Shown piece by piece: positions 6,200 through 13,256 of a stretch of DNA of 22,795 bases. Within the stretch, counting starts at the first letter, position 1. Every line of letters begins with the position of its first letter. Source of the DNA: a virus. A program made the position numbers and the translations under genes. The notes beneath the pieces are model-generated. The model made no database searches. It saw only the letters and a list, made by a program, of their open reading frames with translations, and was not told where the DNA came from. The stretch is taken from the IMG/VR virus record IMGVR_UViG_3300048033_001213, positions 1 through 22,795 of that record, one strand, 5' to 3'.

Positions 6200-7953
6200 A
6201 AGATATTTCGATTGTAAACTTAAATAGTTACACAACTCCAAAGGTAATTGAATACCGAAACAAAGAATGGATTTCCTATGGAGAGCAAAACGATTATTTT
6301 CAGCACTTGATTGATCGTTACAACGGAAGCCCAACAAACAACGCAATCATTAACGGCCTTTCTGATATGATCTATGGCGATGGATTAGATTCAACAGATT
6401 CGTCAAGAAAGCCGGAGGAATATGCCAAGGCACTTTCTCTTTTCACAAAAGACTGTGTGAGAAAACTTGTTTATGATCTTAAATTGATGGGGCAATGTTC
6501 AATGCAGCTTATTTATTCAAAGGATAGAAAAACAATTGCAAAGGTTGAGCATTTTCCGATAGAAACATTAAGGGCAGAAAAAAGCAATGATGATGGAGAA
6601 GTCGAAGCTTATTATTATCATCCAGATTGGTCAAAGGTAAAACCAAACGACAGCCCAAAAAGAATACCGGCTTTTGGTACTTCAAAAGAAAACATTGAAG
6701 TTTTGGTTGTAAAGCCTTATCGTGCTGGATTTTATTACTTCTCTCCTGTTGATTATCAAGGTGGACTTCAATATTCAGAACTTGAAGAAGAAATTGCAAA
6801 CTACCATATCAACAACATTCAAAATGGATTAGCACCTTCAATGCTCATAAACTTTAACAATGGAATTCCAAGTGACGAGGAAAGGGAAATGATCGAGCAA
6901 AGAATCTACAAGAAGTACTCAGGAACTTCTAATTCTGGAAAATTTATACTTGCATTTAACGATAGTGCTGATCAAGCTGCAAACTTACAAACTGTTGAAT
7001 TATCAGAAGCGCACGCACAATATGAGTTCCTTTCAAACGAAGCATCAAGAAAAATACTTGTAAGTCATAGGATCGTCTCTCCGATGCTTTTTGGCATAAA
7101 GGATCAGACTGGCCTAGGTAATAACGCAGACGAGCTTAAAACAGCTTCTATTTTGACTGACAACGTTGTGGTAAGACCATTCCAAAGATTATTGATTGAT
7201 GCGTTTGATCAAGTCTTGGCTTTCAACGGAATTTCAATTAACCTTTATTTCAAAACATTACAACCACTTGAGTTTGTTGATGTTGATAATATTGCAGACA
7301 AAGAAACAAGAGAAGAAGAAACTGGAGTAAAAGAAAATCTTACAGCTTTATCATTGTACGAAGCAGAAGATTGGTTGGAACACTTAAAAGATGTTGGCGA
7401 AGATGACTTTGACGAAGAAGAATACGAATTGATAGATTCTGAAATTGTTGATGATGAGGAACCGGAAGATTTTGATGTTGAAGAATATCTGAATGGGATA
7501 AAATTATCTGCAAATCAAAAGTCAAAAATTGATGACAAGTTCTACAAGGTGCGTTATAAGTATGTGAAAGGAACAAAAAGAAGCCCAAAGAGTGACAGTA
7601 GATTGTTTTGTTCAAAAATGCTGAGAATAGGCAAGTTGTACCGAAAGGAAGATATTATCAGAATGGAAAAAGATGGTGTCAATAAAAGCCACGGACACAA
7701 AGGGGAAGCTTACTCAATATTTAAGTACAAAGGTGGTGTAAATTGTCATCATAGATGGGAAAGAAGAATATACAAGAAAAGAAAAAAAGTTGATGGATCA
7801 CCTTATGGTGGAAGCCCATTGACTGGAACAAAGTTTGTGAACGTAAATCAAGCTGTGCGAGAAGGATTTAAACTTCCGAAACAACCTACTGAAGTTTCAG
7901 TTGCACCGGTTGATATGCCGGATCAAGGACATCACCCAAATTGGAGACCATAA
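6196..7953 (+). CDS. Portal protein with C-terminal Cys/His domain
   Basis: A 585-residue protein. The first 400 residues have portal features. NDYFQHLIDRYNGSPTNNAIINGLSDMIYG is the typical opening, then comes a QCSMQLIYS strand. IANYHINNIQNGLAPSMLI is followed by a stem/crown section with ASRKILVSHRIVSPMLFG. A very acidic linker (about 395-440) leads to an extra domain. In it, RLFCSKM (Cys472) and GGVNCHHRWERR (Cys517, His518, His519) resemble the Cys/His pattern of Mu gpF or SPP1 gp7-type minor head proteins. Such proteins are usually separate and bind the portal, so this looks like a fusion. The portal is the DNA gateway that docks the terminase. It ends in TAATG shared with the next gene. 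Confidence 0.85.
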   Translation: MKDISIVNLNSYTTPKVIEYRNKEWISYGEQNDYFQHLIDRYNGSPTNNAIINGLSDMIYGDGLDSTDSSRKPEEYAKALSLFTKDCVRKLVYDLKLMGQCSMQLIYSKDRKTIAKVEHFPIETLRAEKSNDDGEVEAYYYHPDWSKVKPNDSPKRIPAFGTSKENIEVLVVKPYRAGFYYFSPVDYQGGLQYSELEEEIANYHINNIQNGLAPSMLINFNNGIPSDEEREMIEQRIYKKYSGTSNSGKFILAFNDSADQAANLQTVELSEAHAQYEFLSNEASRKILVSHRIVSPMLFGIKDQTGLGNNADELKTASILTDNVVVRPFQRLLIDAFDQVLAFNGISINLYFKTLQPLEFVDVDNIADKETREEETGVKENLTALSLYEAEDWLEHLKDVGEDDFDEEEYELIDSEIVDDEEPEDFDVEEYLNGIKLSANQKSKIDDKFYKVRYKYVKGTKRSPKSDSRLFCSKMLRIGKLYRKEDIIRMEKDGVNKSHGHKGEAYSIFKYKGGVNCHHRWERRIYKKRKKVDGSPYGGSPLTGTKFVNVNQAVREGFKLPKQPTEVSVAPVDMPDQGHHPNWRP

Positions 7954-8453
7954 TGGCAACAGCATTATTTATTAAAAGATCGGACTTAGTTAAGAACTCA
8001 ATTATTGATGGCAACGTTGATACTGATGATTTCATTCATTACATAAAGATTGCTCAAGAGATTCACATTCAGAACTTTCTTGGAACAAAGCTTTATAACA
8101 AGATTTCAGCAGACATAATTGCAAGCAGTTTATCGGGAGCATATCAAACTTTGATTAATAATTACGTTCAGGATATGTTGATTTTTTATGCAATGGTTGA
8201 GTATCTTCCATTTACGGCTTACAAGATCAAAAATGGTGGAATATTCAAGCATACAAGCGAATCGGGGGAGGTTCCTTCAAAGAGTGAAATTGATTATCTT
8301 GTGAACAAATATCGAGATAAAGCTGAATATTATACAAGAAGGATGATCGATTACGTTACATTTAATATAAGCAGTTTTCCGGAATACAACACAAACAACA
8401 ACGAAGATGTTTATCCGGACAAAGATAGCTTGTTTCAAGGTTGGGTTTTATGA
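7953..8453 (+). CDS. Head-tail connector candidate (DUF6712-like)
   Basis: A 166-residue helical protein. ATG 7953 overlaps the portal stop by one base; an in-frame TTG at 7941 is less likely. Helical stretches include DFIHYIKIAQEIHIQNFLGTKLY, LINNYVQDMLIFYAMVEYLPF and KSEIDYLVNKYRDKAEYYTRRM, and the C-terminus is acidic, ending in FQGWVL. The all-helical build, the LGTKLY motif and the place right after the portal match the small connector proteins annotated DUF6712 in Bacteroidetes phages, where I believe a neck role is assumed. Identification is by pattern and position. Confidence 0.65.
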   Translation: MATALFIKRSDLVKNSIIDGNVDTDDFIHYIKIAQEIHIQNFLGTKLYNKISADIIASSLSGAYQTLINNYVQDMLIFYAMVEYLPFTAYKIKNGGIFKHTSESGEVPSKSEIDYLVNKYRDKAEYYTRRMIDYVTFNISSFPEYNTNNNEDVYPDKDSLFQGWVL

Positions 8454-8504
8454 CATATATACCGAAAGATAAAAATATACAGAAACTAAAAAAATATTTA
8501 GAGT

Positions 8505-8711
8505 ATGCCAAGTCCAATAAGCAATTGGTACGGAAACAACACAATAAGTTGGGGAAGTAGCTATTCAGAAAGTTACTGGGGAAATGCAAATGAAGCAAAT
8601 TCGTGGGGTATTATTTATCCTGCAATTGCCGGTGGTTCTTCCTTGACAGTAGATACAAGCATAATTAAAGCAGACAGCACAAGAATAACAGTTGATCAAA
8701 CAGAAATTTAA
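8505..8711 (+). CDS. Small virion-associated protein
   Basis: A 68-residue protein with an aromatic N-terminal half (NWYGNNTISWGSSYSESYWG, then NSWGIIYPAIAG). The beta-like C-terminus has two VDTS/VDQT-type repeats (SLTVDTSIIKADSTRITVDQTEI region). No membrane segment or enzyme motif is visible. The gene follows a 51-base gap and precedes the fibre genes, so a virion or fibre-adaptor role is likely. Low-complexity short proteins of this kind are common before fibre genes in marine phages. Function unknown. Confidence 0.6.
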   Translation: MPSPISNWYGNNTISWGSSYSESYWGNANEANSWGIIYPAIAGGSSLTVDTSIIKADSTRITVDQTEI

Positions 8712-8716
8712 ATAAA

Positions 8717-9733
8717 ATGGCAAAACAAGTAATTGGAGTTGGAGCAGAAGCCAACGATGGAAATGGCGATAACCTAAGAAATGCTTTCATCAAAGTCAAT
8801 GATAATTTTACAGAACTTTATGATGATGATGCAGGTGACGTAAGCAGTATAATTGCAGGAACAGGAGTAAGCGTAGATCAAGGAACCGGAAATGTAACAG
8901 TTACAAATTCTGCGCCTGATCAAACTGTGGCCTTAACTGGAGGAACAGGTATCAGTACAAGCGGAACATATCCAAGTTTTACAATCACAAATGACTCTCC
9001 CAATGCTACACACACAGGAGATGTTACAGGTGCAACAGCACTAACAATTGCAAATGATGCAGTTGATGGGGATAAAATTGCCGATGATTCAATAGATAGC
9101 GAACATTATGTTGATGGCTCAATTGATACTGCACACATTGCTGATGATGCTGTAACCGCAGATAAGTTGGCAAATTCAATTAATACGGAGATTGCTGCTA
9201 ATACAGCAAAAACAGGAATTACCTCAACTCAAGCATCAGCTATCACAGCTAACACAGCTAAGACATCCAACGCAACCCATACTGGTGATGTAACCGGAGC
9301 AACTGCATTAACAATCGCAAGTCAAGCTGTAACAACTGCAAAAATAGCAGACAACAATATTACGTATCCAAAACTTTCAGGAACATTTACTTCTAAAACC
9401 ACAATCACAACTTTAGATGGAACTGTTACTTTTGACTGTGATGCATCTTCACTATTTCAGCTTTCGGGGGACTTAATGGGAACATTTACAATAGTACTTG
9501 ATGGATATACAGTAGGTCAGGTAATCACAATTTTTCCAATTAAGGGAAGTGAAACTGTAAATTTATCTGCTCAAGGTGCAGGAACAAATGTTTTCAATAA
9601 GATCGGCGGAGATTACAATGATGATGGTTCAACAAGCAACGTGCTTCAAATAGAATGCGTAGATGCTTCTGCAGTAAGTCCAGTTTTCTTTTATTCAGTT
9701 GCTGAATTTACAGAAGCTTCATCTGATATATAG
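8717..9733 (+). CDS. Tail fibre protein
   Basis: A 338-residue protein. Residues 1-35 contain the GAEANDGNGDNLRNAFIKVN-then-NFTELYD pattern. This is a widely seen N-terminal oligomerisation motif of phage fibre and baseplate-attached proteins. The body is Thr/Ala/Asp-rich with repeats of an AD(D/N)-AV-ADK type (DDSIDSEHYVDGSIDTAHIA region) typical of shaft segments. A 17-residue sequence, NATHTGDVTGATALTIA, occurs twice (96-112 and 185-201). The C-terminal 110 residues look beta-rich and may be a trimeric tip. It probably binds the receptor or carries the adhesin encoded next. No chaperone domain or peptidase motif is visible. Confidence 0.8.
   Translation: MAKQVIGVGAEANDGNGDNLRNAFIKVNDNFTELYDDDAGDVSSIIAGTGVSVDQGTGNVTVTNSAPDQTVALTGGTGISTSGTYPSFTITNDSPNATHTGDVTGATALTIANDAVDGDKIADDSIDSEHYVDGSIDTAHIADDAVTADKLANSINTEIAANTAKTGITSTQASAITANTAKTSNATHTGDVTGATALTIASQAVTTAKIADNNITYPKLSGTFTSKTTITTLDGTVTFDCDASSLFQLSGDLMGTFTIVLDGYTVGQVITIFPIKGSETVNLSAQGAGTNVFNKIGGDYNDDGSTSNVLQIECVDASAVSPVFFYSVAEFTEASSDI
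9002..9319 (+). repeat. Duplicated fibre-shaft unit (9002-9052 and 9269-9319)
   Basis: The two 51-base copies encode the same 17 residues, NATHTGDVTGATALTIA, but differ in 12 of 17 codons, all synonymously. The protein repeat is therefore conserved while the DNA has diverged. Confidence 0.85.
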
Positions 9734-9736
9734 ATT

Positions 9737-10654
9737 ATGGGATTAAACAAAAGAATTTTACAGTTTGGATCTGCAACCCCTGACCCAGTTGATATAAGTG
9801 TTCGAGCCTTGATTATTGGAGGAGGTGGCGGAGGTGGTACACCGGGCGAAGCCGGTTCACACCCATACTTGTCTAGAGGTGGGGGCGGAGGTGGTGCCGG
9901 AGAGTTTTTAGATCGAGCATCACAAACAATAACAACACAGTCAAATTATACGATAACCGTTGGCGCAGGCGGAAACAAAGGTTCAAATGGAAGTGCTTCA
10001 AACTTTTCAAGTGCTGGTGCCCAAGCTTCTACTTTTAATTACAACTGCCGAGGGGGTGGACGTGGTGCAGGAGCAGGAGGTGCTTTAACTGGAGGATCAG
10101 GTGGTGGTGGAGCATCACTTTACAGAACGTCAGGAGCAGGAGCAACAAGAGATGAAGCTGCTTTTGGATCAAGAGCAAACTCAGGAGGTAATGGAAATGT
10201 TCCGCCATCCGGTGGGCCATATAACTACAAAGGTGGTGGAGGTGGAGGTGCAGGCTCTGCGGGAGTTAGTGCTAATTCAGGAGCCGGTGGAAGTGGTTAT
10301 GCTTCTACTGTAACAGGATCATCTGTAACGTATGCCGGTGGTGGTGGTGCTGGAGCAGTTTCAGGAAGTGGTGGAAGCCCCGGAATAGGTGGATCAGGCG
10401 GTGGTGGTAACGGATCAAATTGCTGTGGTACTGGTGGTACAGGATCAGCAAACACAGGAAGTGGTGCAGGTGGTGCAGGATCAGCAAGCTTCTCTCAGGG
10501 AGGTACCGGAGGGTCAGGAGTTGTGATTTTAAAATACCCTGATACACACTTTATTACAGTTGATGCAAATTTGACAAGCAGTACAACAACAATTAGTGGT
10601 GGATTTAAAGTAACCACATTCACAGCAGGAACAGGAACAATAATTTTCGGATAA
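9737..10654 (+). CDS. Glycine-rich adhesin, probable receptor-binding tip
   Basis: A 305-residue protein. After a short N-terminus, VRALIIGGGGGGG starts a glycine-rich domain with many GGGGGGAG, GGSGGGG and GAGGSG runs. These are interrupted by short variable segments (SHPYLSR, NYNCRGG, PPSGGPYNYKG, NGSNCCG). ITTQSNYTITVGAGG is the usual strand preceding such runs. The C-terminal 50 residues are beta-rich (GVVILKYPDTHFITV). Glycine-rich phage adhesins such as T2/T6 gp38 use polyglycine helices as a rigid lattice displaying variable loops for receptor recognition. Here the interspersed segments are the likely contact loops. It follows the fibre gene with only three bases between, so it probably caps it. 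Confidence 0.75.
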   Translation: MGLNKRILQFGSATPDPVDISVRALIIGGGGGGGTPGEAGSHPYLSRGGGGGGAGEFLDRASQTITTQSNYTITVGAGGNKGSNGSASNFSSAGAQASTFNYNCRGGGRGAGAGGALTGGSGGGGASLYRTSGAGATRDEAAFGSRANSGGNGNVPPSGGPYNYKGGGGGGAGSAGVSANSGAGGSGYASTVTGSSVTYAGGGGAGAVSGSGGSPGIGGSGGGGNGSNCCGTGGTGSANTGSGAGGAGSASFSQGGTGGSGVVILKYPDTHFITVDANLTSSTTTISGGFKVTTFTAGTGTIIFG

Positions 10655-10660
10655 AATAAT

Positions 10661-11071
10661 ATGGCACATTACGCTTTTTTAGATAAAAACAATATTGTTG
10701 TAGAAGTAATCGTTGGAGTTGATGAAGGCTCTCAAGGAAGAACAATAGAGCAAATTGAGGAATCTTACGCATCCTTTAAAGGGTTGCAATGCAAAAAAAC
10801 ATCATACAACACAATTGGTGGAGAACATACTTTAGGTGGAACTCCTTTCAGAAAAAATTATGCAGGAATTGGAGATACTTATGATGAATCGAGAGATGCT
10901 TTTATCTCACCCAAACCTGAAAATCGTGATAGTTGGACTTTAAATGAGGAAACTTGTTTGTGGACAGCACCAGTTGAACACCCAGGCGGTGATGAAAGGT
11001 ACGTTTGGGATGAGGAAAACCTTGAATGGGTTAAATTTCAAGAAGTAACAGGTATAGAAATCGTACCGTAA
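10661..11071 (+). CDS. Fibre-associated or tail-fibre accessory protein
   Basis: A 136-residue protein starting MAHYAFLDKNNIVVEVIVGVDEG. Motifs CKKTSYNTIGGEHTLGGTPF, RKNYAGIGDTYDESRDAFI and PKPENRDSWTLNEETCLW closely follow a pattern I recall from marine phages and cyanophages, where these short proteins sit beside fibre genes. In those phages the domain often appears as a repeated unit or at the end of fibre proteins. It is likely a fibre tip, cap or attachment component. It lies six bases after the adhesin gene. No catalytic residues are evident. Confidence 0.65.
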   Translation: MAHYAFLDKNNIVVEVIVGVDEGSQGRTIEQIEESYASFKGLQCKKTSYNTIGGEHTLGGTPFRKNYAGIGDTYDESRDAFISPKPENRDSWTLNEETCLWTAPVEHPGGDERYVWDEENLEWVKFQEVTGIEIVP

Positions 11072-11087
11072 TTGAAAAAAAGTTACT

Positions 11088-11240
11088 ATGGAAGATATGA
11101 AGATATTCGGATTATACGCAATGAATCTTTTTGCTTTGGCCTTTAGCATTTCGGAATTAAACGCATACTTACAAATGTTTGTGATGCTGTCAACTTTGAT
11201 ATTCACCTTGATTCAAATAATAAAAGCCCTTAAAAAATGA
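11088..11240 (+). CDS. Small membrane protein at the start of the lysis block
   Basis: A 50-residue ORF: MEDMKIFGLYAMNLFALAF, a polar turn (SISELNAY), LQMFVMLSTLIFTLIQIIKA, then LKK. This makes two hydrophobic helices with a Lys end. Its stop overlaps the next start by ATGA, and it lies 16 bases after the fibre genes. Its composition and position fit a small holin, antiholin or membrane regulator of lysis. Size alone would make it doubtful, but the overlap and hydrophobic pattern support it being real. Confidence 0.65.
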   Translation: MEDMKIFGLYAMNLFALAFSISELNAYLQMFVMLSTLIFTLIQIIKALKK

Positions 11241-11644
11241 AAATGCCCACAAATGGAGTAGCCAAAGACATTCGACATTTTGCAGGATCTCTGCTTGTCT
11301 TTTTCTTGGTTATTGTAATTTTGTTTTATCTAACTAAATATCAGATACCAAAAGAGAATGCTCAAATAGTAAATACCTTAATTGGTATGATCGCAGCTTC
11401 GATTGCAATGGTAATCAGTTCAATTACTGGAAGAAATCCGGATGATCTTCAAGCGGCCAAAAAAGAAATTGGTGGTTTAAAAATGAAGGTTGATACTTTG
11501 GTGGATCAAAAAGATCAATTAGAGGGAATGCTTATCAAGGTTCAAGACGATATGATTGACAGATTAATGATTGCAAAGGCACTTCAATATGATGATTGTG
11601 GAAAAGCAAATTGCGGTTGTAAAAATAAAAACAAAAATGCTTGA
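11237..11644 (+). CDS. Two-helix membrane protein with coiled coil, holin- or spanin-like
   Basis: A 135-residue protein. Membrane segments lie at about 15-36 (SLLVFFLVIVILFYL) and 44-65 (VNTLIGMIAASIAMVISSI). About 70 residues of heptad-like helix follow (AAKKEIGGLKMKVDTLVDQK, then DQLEGMLIKVQDDMIDRL). The C-terminus is Cys- and Lys-rich (DDCGKANCGCKNKNKNA). It overlaps the small membrane protein by 4 bases and the peptidase by 8. A holin or inner-membrane spanin-like role is plausible. Two helices plus a coiled coil do not match the classical single-helix i-spanin. The Cys tail may bind metal or form disulfides. Confidence 0.6.
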   Translation: MKMPTNGVAKDIRHFAGSLLVFFLVIVILFYLTKYQIPKENAQIVNTLIGMIAASIAMVISSITGRNPDDLQAAKKEIGGLKMKVDTLVDQKDQLEGMLIKVQDDMIDRLMIAKALQYDDCGKANCGCKNKNKNA

Positions 11645-11996
11645 ACATTTTAAATATGAGGAATTTGATTCTCCAGACTTGCCTAATAGTGGCAGGGCTA
11701 ATATGGACGCTGACTTTCTTAGAATGCTCGATAACGCAAGGGGGATTGCTCGTGTACCCTTCAAAATCAATTCAGGATTCAGAACTGAAGAACATAATGA
11801 AAAAGTTGGAGGTGTCAAGAAATCAAGCCATATCAAAGGAAAAGCAGTTGATATTGCAGTTTCCTCATCAAGAGATAGATGGAACATATTACAAGCCTTG
11901 CAAGAAGCTGGATTTAATAGATTTGGACTTGCCAAAACCTTTATCCACGTTGATAATGACGAAGAAAAGTCACCTAATGTCATTTGGACTTACTAA
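11637..11996 (+). CDS. Endolysin, M15-type peptidoglycan peptidase
   Basis: A 119-residue protein belonging to the peptidase M15_3 (VanY-like) group. The zinc site is visible: SSHIKGKAVDI supplies His65 and Asp72, FIHVD supplies His104, and SGFRT supplies the conserved Arg49. These enzymes cut peptide cross-links or D-Ala ends of peptidoglycan, consistent with host lysis. ATG 11637 was chosen because MLEHFKYEEFDSPD is the usual start of the domain and it overlaps the previous gene by only 8 bases. A TTG at 11571 would extend it into that gene. There is no signal peptide, so export depends on the holin. Single-domain, with no cell-wall-binding module. Confidence 0.88.
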   Translation: MLEHFKYEEFDSPDLPNSGRANMDADFLRMLDNARGIARVPFKINSGFRTEEHNEKVGGVKKSSHIKGKAVDIAVSSSRDRWNILQALQEAGFNRFGLAKTFIHVDNDEEKSPNVIWTY

Positions 11997-12026
11997 CACA
12001 GTTGGATCAACAACAACAATTAAATA

Positions 12027-12404
12027 ATGTTCAAATTTATTTTAGGACTGCTTGGTGGAGGAAATAGTGGAAAAACTCCAGTTGGAAATCTTGCTTGGGA
12101 AATAAGAGAAGCAATCAAGGGAAAGGAACTTGATCCTAAAGAATTAATCGAATTACAGACTGAAATCAACAAAGCCGAAGCACAACATAGATCGTTGTTT
12201 GTTGCCGGTTGGAGACCAAGTGTTGGATGGGGTTGCTCATTAGCTTTCTTTTATCACTTTGTTATCTTCCCAATAATCAAAACAATTTTTCCAGATCAAG
12301 AATTTCCGGAATTGGAAACAGAGCCTTTGTTCACAGTCTTGATGGGTATGCTTGGTCTTGGTGGTTTAAGAACATATGAGAAGTTAAAAGACAAAACAAG
12401 ATAA
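12027..12404 (+). CDS. Holin-like membrane protein (GTA_holin_3TM type)
   Basis: A 125-residue protein. The N-terminal Gly-rich segment FILGLLGGGNSGKTPVGN precedes an amphipathic stretch, ELQTEINKAEAQHRSLFVAGWRP. Membrane segments follow at about 68-90 (WGCSLAFFYHFVIFPIIKTIF) and 100-116 (LFTVLMGMLGLGGLRTYEK). The AGWRPSVGW motif and the final GLGGLRTYEKLK are characteristic of the 3TM holin family of phages and gene transfer agents. It forms holes that let the endolysin reach the wall. It is the last gene of the lysis block and an AT-rich hairpin with a T-run follows. Confidence 0.8.
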   Translation: MFKFILGLLGGGNSGKTPVGNLAWEIREAIKGKELDPKELIELQTEINKAEAQHRSLFVAGWRPSVGWGCSLAFFYHFVIFPIIKTIFPDQEFPELETEPLFTVLMGMLGLGGLRTYEKLKDKTR

Positions 12405-12422
12405 CTTCCCCTTATATTTAAG

Positions 12423-12474
12423 AATATAATATAATTAAGATTATCATATAATCTAGATTATATTGTTTTTTTTT
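12423..12474 (+). terminator. AT-rich hairpin with T-run after lysis genes
   Basis: Nested inverted repeats are present. AATATAAT (12423-12430) pairs with ATTATATT (12457-12464). AGATTAT (12438-12444) pairs with ATAATCT (12448-12454) around a 3-base loop. Nine T follow (12466-12474). The stem is A/T only apart from two G-C pairs, so it is weak as a terminator. It could instead be an operator or an unwinding element. The 12405-12496 gap holds no gene. Confidence 0.55.
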
Positions 12475-12496
12475 GTTTAATTTTAAAATCCAATAA

Positions 12497-12739
12497 ATGT
12501 CAGAAGAAATGAGAATTAGGAACCTCGCAGAAAAAATTGCAAAAGATTTTGCATTATCAGTAAGAGAAAGAACAGACCTTTTACTTGAACTCGATGCAAA
12601 TCAATACACGAATCTTGGCATAGATTCTTTAAAGAGTGAAAAGAGCAAAGTCAAGACAGATTCAAAATTCATTTACAAACAAATCAAAGGGATAGATGAG
12701 CCAACCGGCAAGCTTCTCTTGAACCATTTAGATGGCTAA
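12497..12739 (+). CDS. Small helical protein of unknown function, before NinG
   Basis: An 80-residue charged protein: MRIRNLAEKIAKDFALSVRE, then RTDLLLELDANQYTNLGIDS and SKFIYKQIKGIDEPTGKLLL. Predicted all-helical, with no visible motif. It overlaps the NinG-like gene by 8 bases, suggesting coupled translation and a possible partner role in recombination. The LDANQYTNLGIDS-type stretch is familiar from hypothetical proteins next to ninG in Bacteroidetes phages, but I cannot name a function. Confidence 0.65.
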   Translation: MSEEMRIRNLAEKIAKDFALSVRERTDLLLELDANQYTNLGIDSLKSEKSKVKTDSKFIYKQIKGIDEPTGKLLLNHLDG

Positions 12740-13124
12740 ATCAAAAAAACCCATTAAAAGCAAACTTGTTAAGAAACTTGATATAGTTTTCTCAAGATGG
12801 GTTAGATTGTCAAATTCAGATCATAAAGGTTATTGTGAATGCGTCACCTGTAACAAAAAAGTTCATTGGTACGAAATTCAAGCAGGACATTTTATGTCAC
12901 GCAGACATTATTCAACAAGGTGGGATCACGAAAACGTAAAACCTCAATGCAAGGCCTGTAACATCTTTGGTCAAGGCAAACAGTACGAGTATTCGATTTA
13001 CTTAGGAAAGTCTGTCTCAGACGATCTATTGACCAAATCAAGGCAGTTAGTCAAGTATTCAGTTGCTGACTTGCAAAATATGATTGATCACTACACAAAT
13101 GAACTCAAGGCTTTGGAATATTGA
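12732..13124 (+). CDS. ninG: NinG/Rap-like recombination protein
   Basis: A 130-residue protein of the lambda NinG family. CECVTCNKKVHWYEIQAGHF supplies two Cys and the Q-A-G-H-F signature. SRRHYSTRWDHENVKPQCKACN supplies the N-V-x-P-Q-C-x-x-C-N block, the hallmark of the family (an HNH-related zinc fold). Lambda NinG (Rap) is a Holliday-junction endonuclease that aids RecBCD-pathway recombination. Length is shorter than lambda NinG (about 200), but such short forms are common in phages. A helical tail (DLQNMIDHYTNELKALEY) ends the protein. A strong terminator follows. Confidence 0.88.
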   Translation: MAKSKKPIKSKLVKKLDIVFSRWVRLSNSDHKGYCECVTCNKKVHWYEIQAGHFMSRRHYSTRWDHENVKPQCKACNIFGQGKQYEYSIYLGKSVSDDLLTKSRQLVKYSVADLQNMIDHYTNELKALEY

Positions 13125-13185
13125 AAAAAGATCATTATGTTTGTCTTGTATTTCATAAATACTTTTAGTTATTCATTAGCATCTT

Positions 13186-13222
13186 GAGGGAGGTCAATCT
13201 AAATGGCTTCCCTCTTTTTTTT
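13186..13222 (+). terminator. Strong rho-independent terminator
   Basis: GAGGGAGGTCA (13186-13196) pairs with TGGCTTCCCTC (13204-13214), 11 pairs with two wobbles, around a 7-base loop, then eight T. It separates the lysis/NinG block from the DNA metabolism block. Its T-run merges into the -33 box of the next promoter. Confidence 0.9.
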
Positions 13223-13250
13223 GGTAAATCAAATAATTTTTTTATTTTTG
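13220..13250 (+). promoter_or_regulatory. Bacteroidetes-type promoter for the DNA metabolism operon
   Basis: TTTG at 13220-13223, exactly 19 bases, then TATTTTTG at 13243-13250. This matches the Bacteroidetes housekeeping consensus TTTG-N19-TAnnTTTG fully. The start codon at 13257 is only 6 bases after the -7 box, so the transcript would be leaderless or start at the second ATG (13275). The best-supported promoter in the window and probably an early one using host RNA polymerase. Confidence 0.75.
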
Positions 13251-13256
13251 GGATAA

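Noticed and set aside
10035-10547. Overlapping forward and reverse frames in the Gly-rich adhesin gene
   Set aside because: The high-Gly coding sequence keeps other frames open; their His/Leu- or Glu/Val-rich products are composition artefacts.
11941-11949. TTATCCACG, one base off the DnaA box consensus
   Set aside because: Single copy, and it encodes the catalytic FIHVD region of the endolysin; not evidence of an origin.
11564-11983. Reverse open frame of 139 codons
   Set aside because: It is antisense to the endolysin and membrane protein genes, with a Ser/Leu-rich composition typical of a shadow.
11641-12027. Forward open frame of 128 codons overlapping the endolysin
   Set aside because: It is fully shadowed by the M15 peptidase, whose zinc motifs are clear; the alternative translation has no recognisable pattern.
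13138-13188. Short ORF of 16 codons before the terminator
   Set aside because: Too short, with no support from overlap or neighbours; more likely part of the 3' untranslated end of the NinG transcript.
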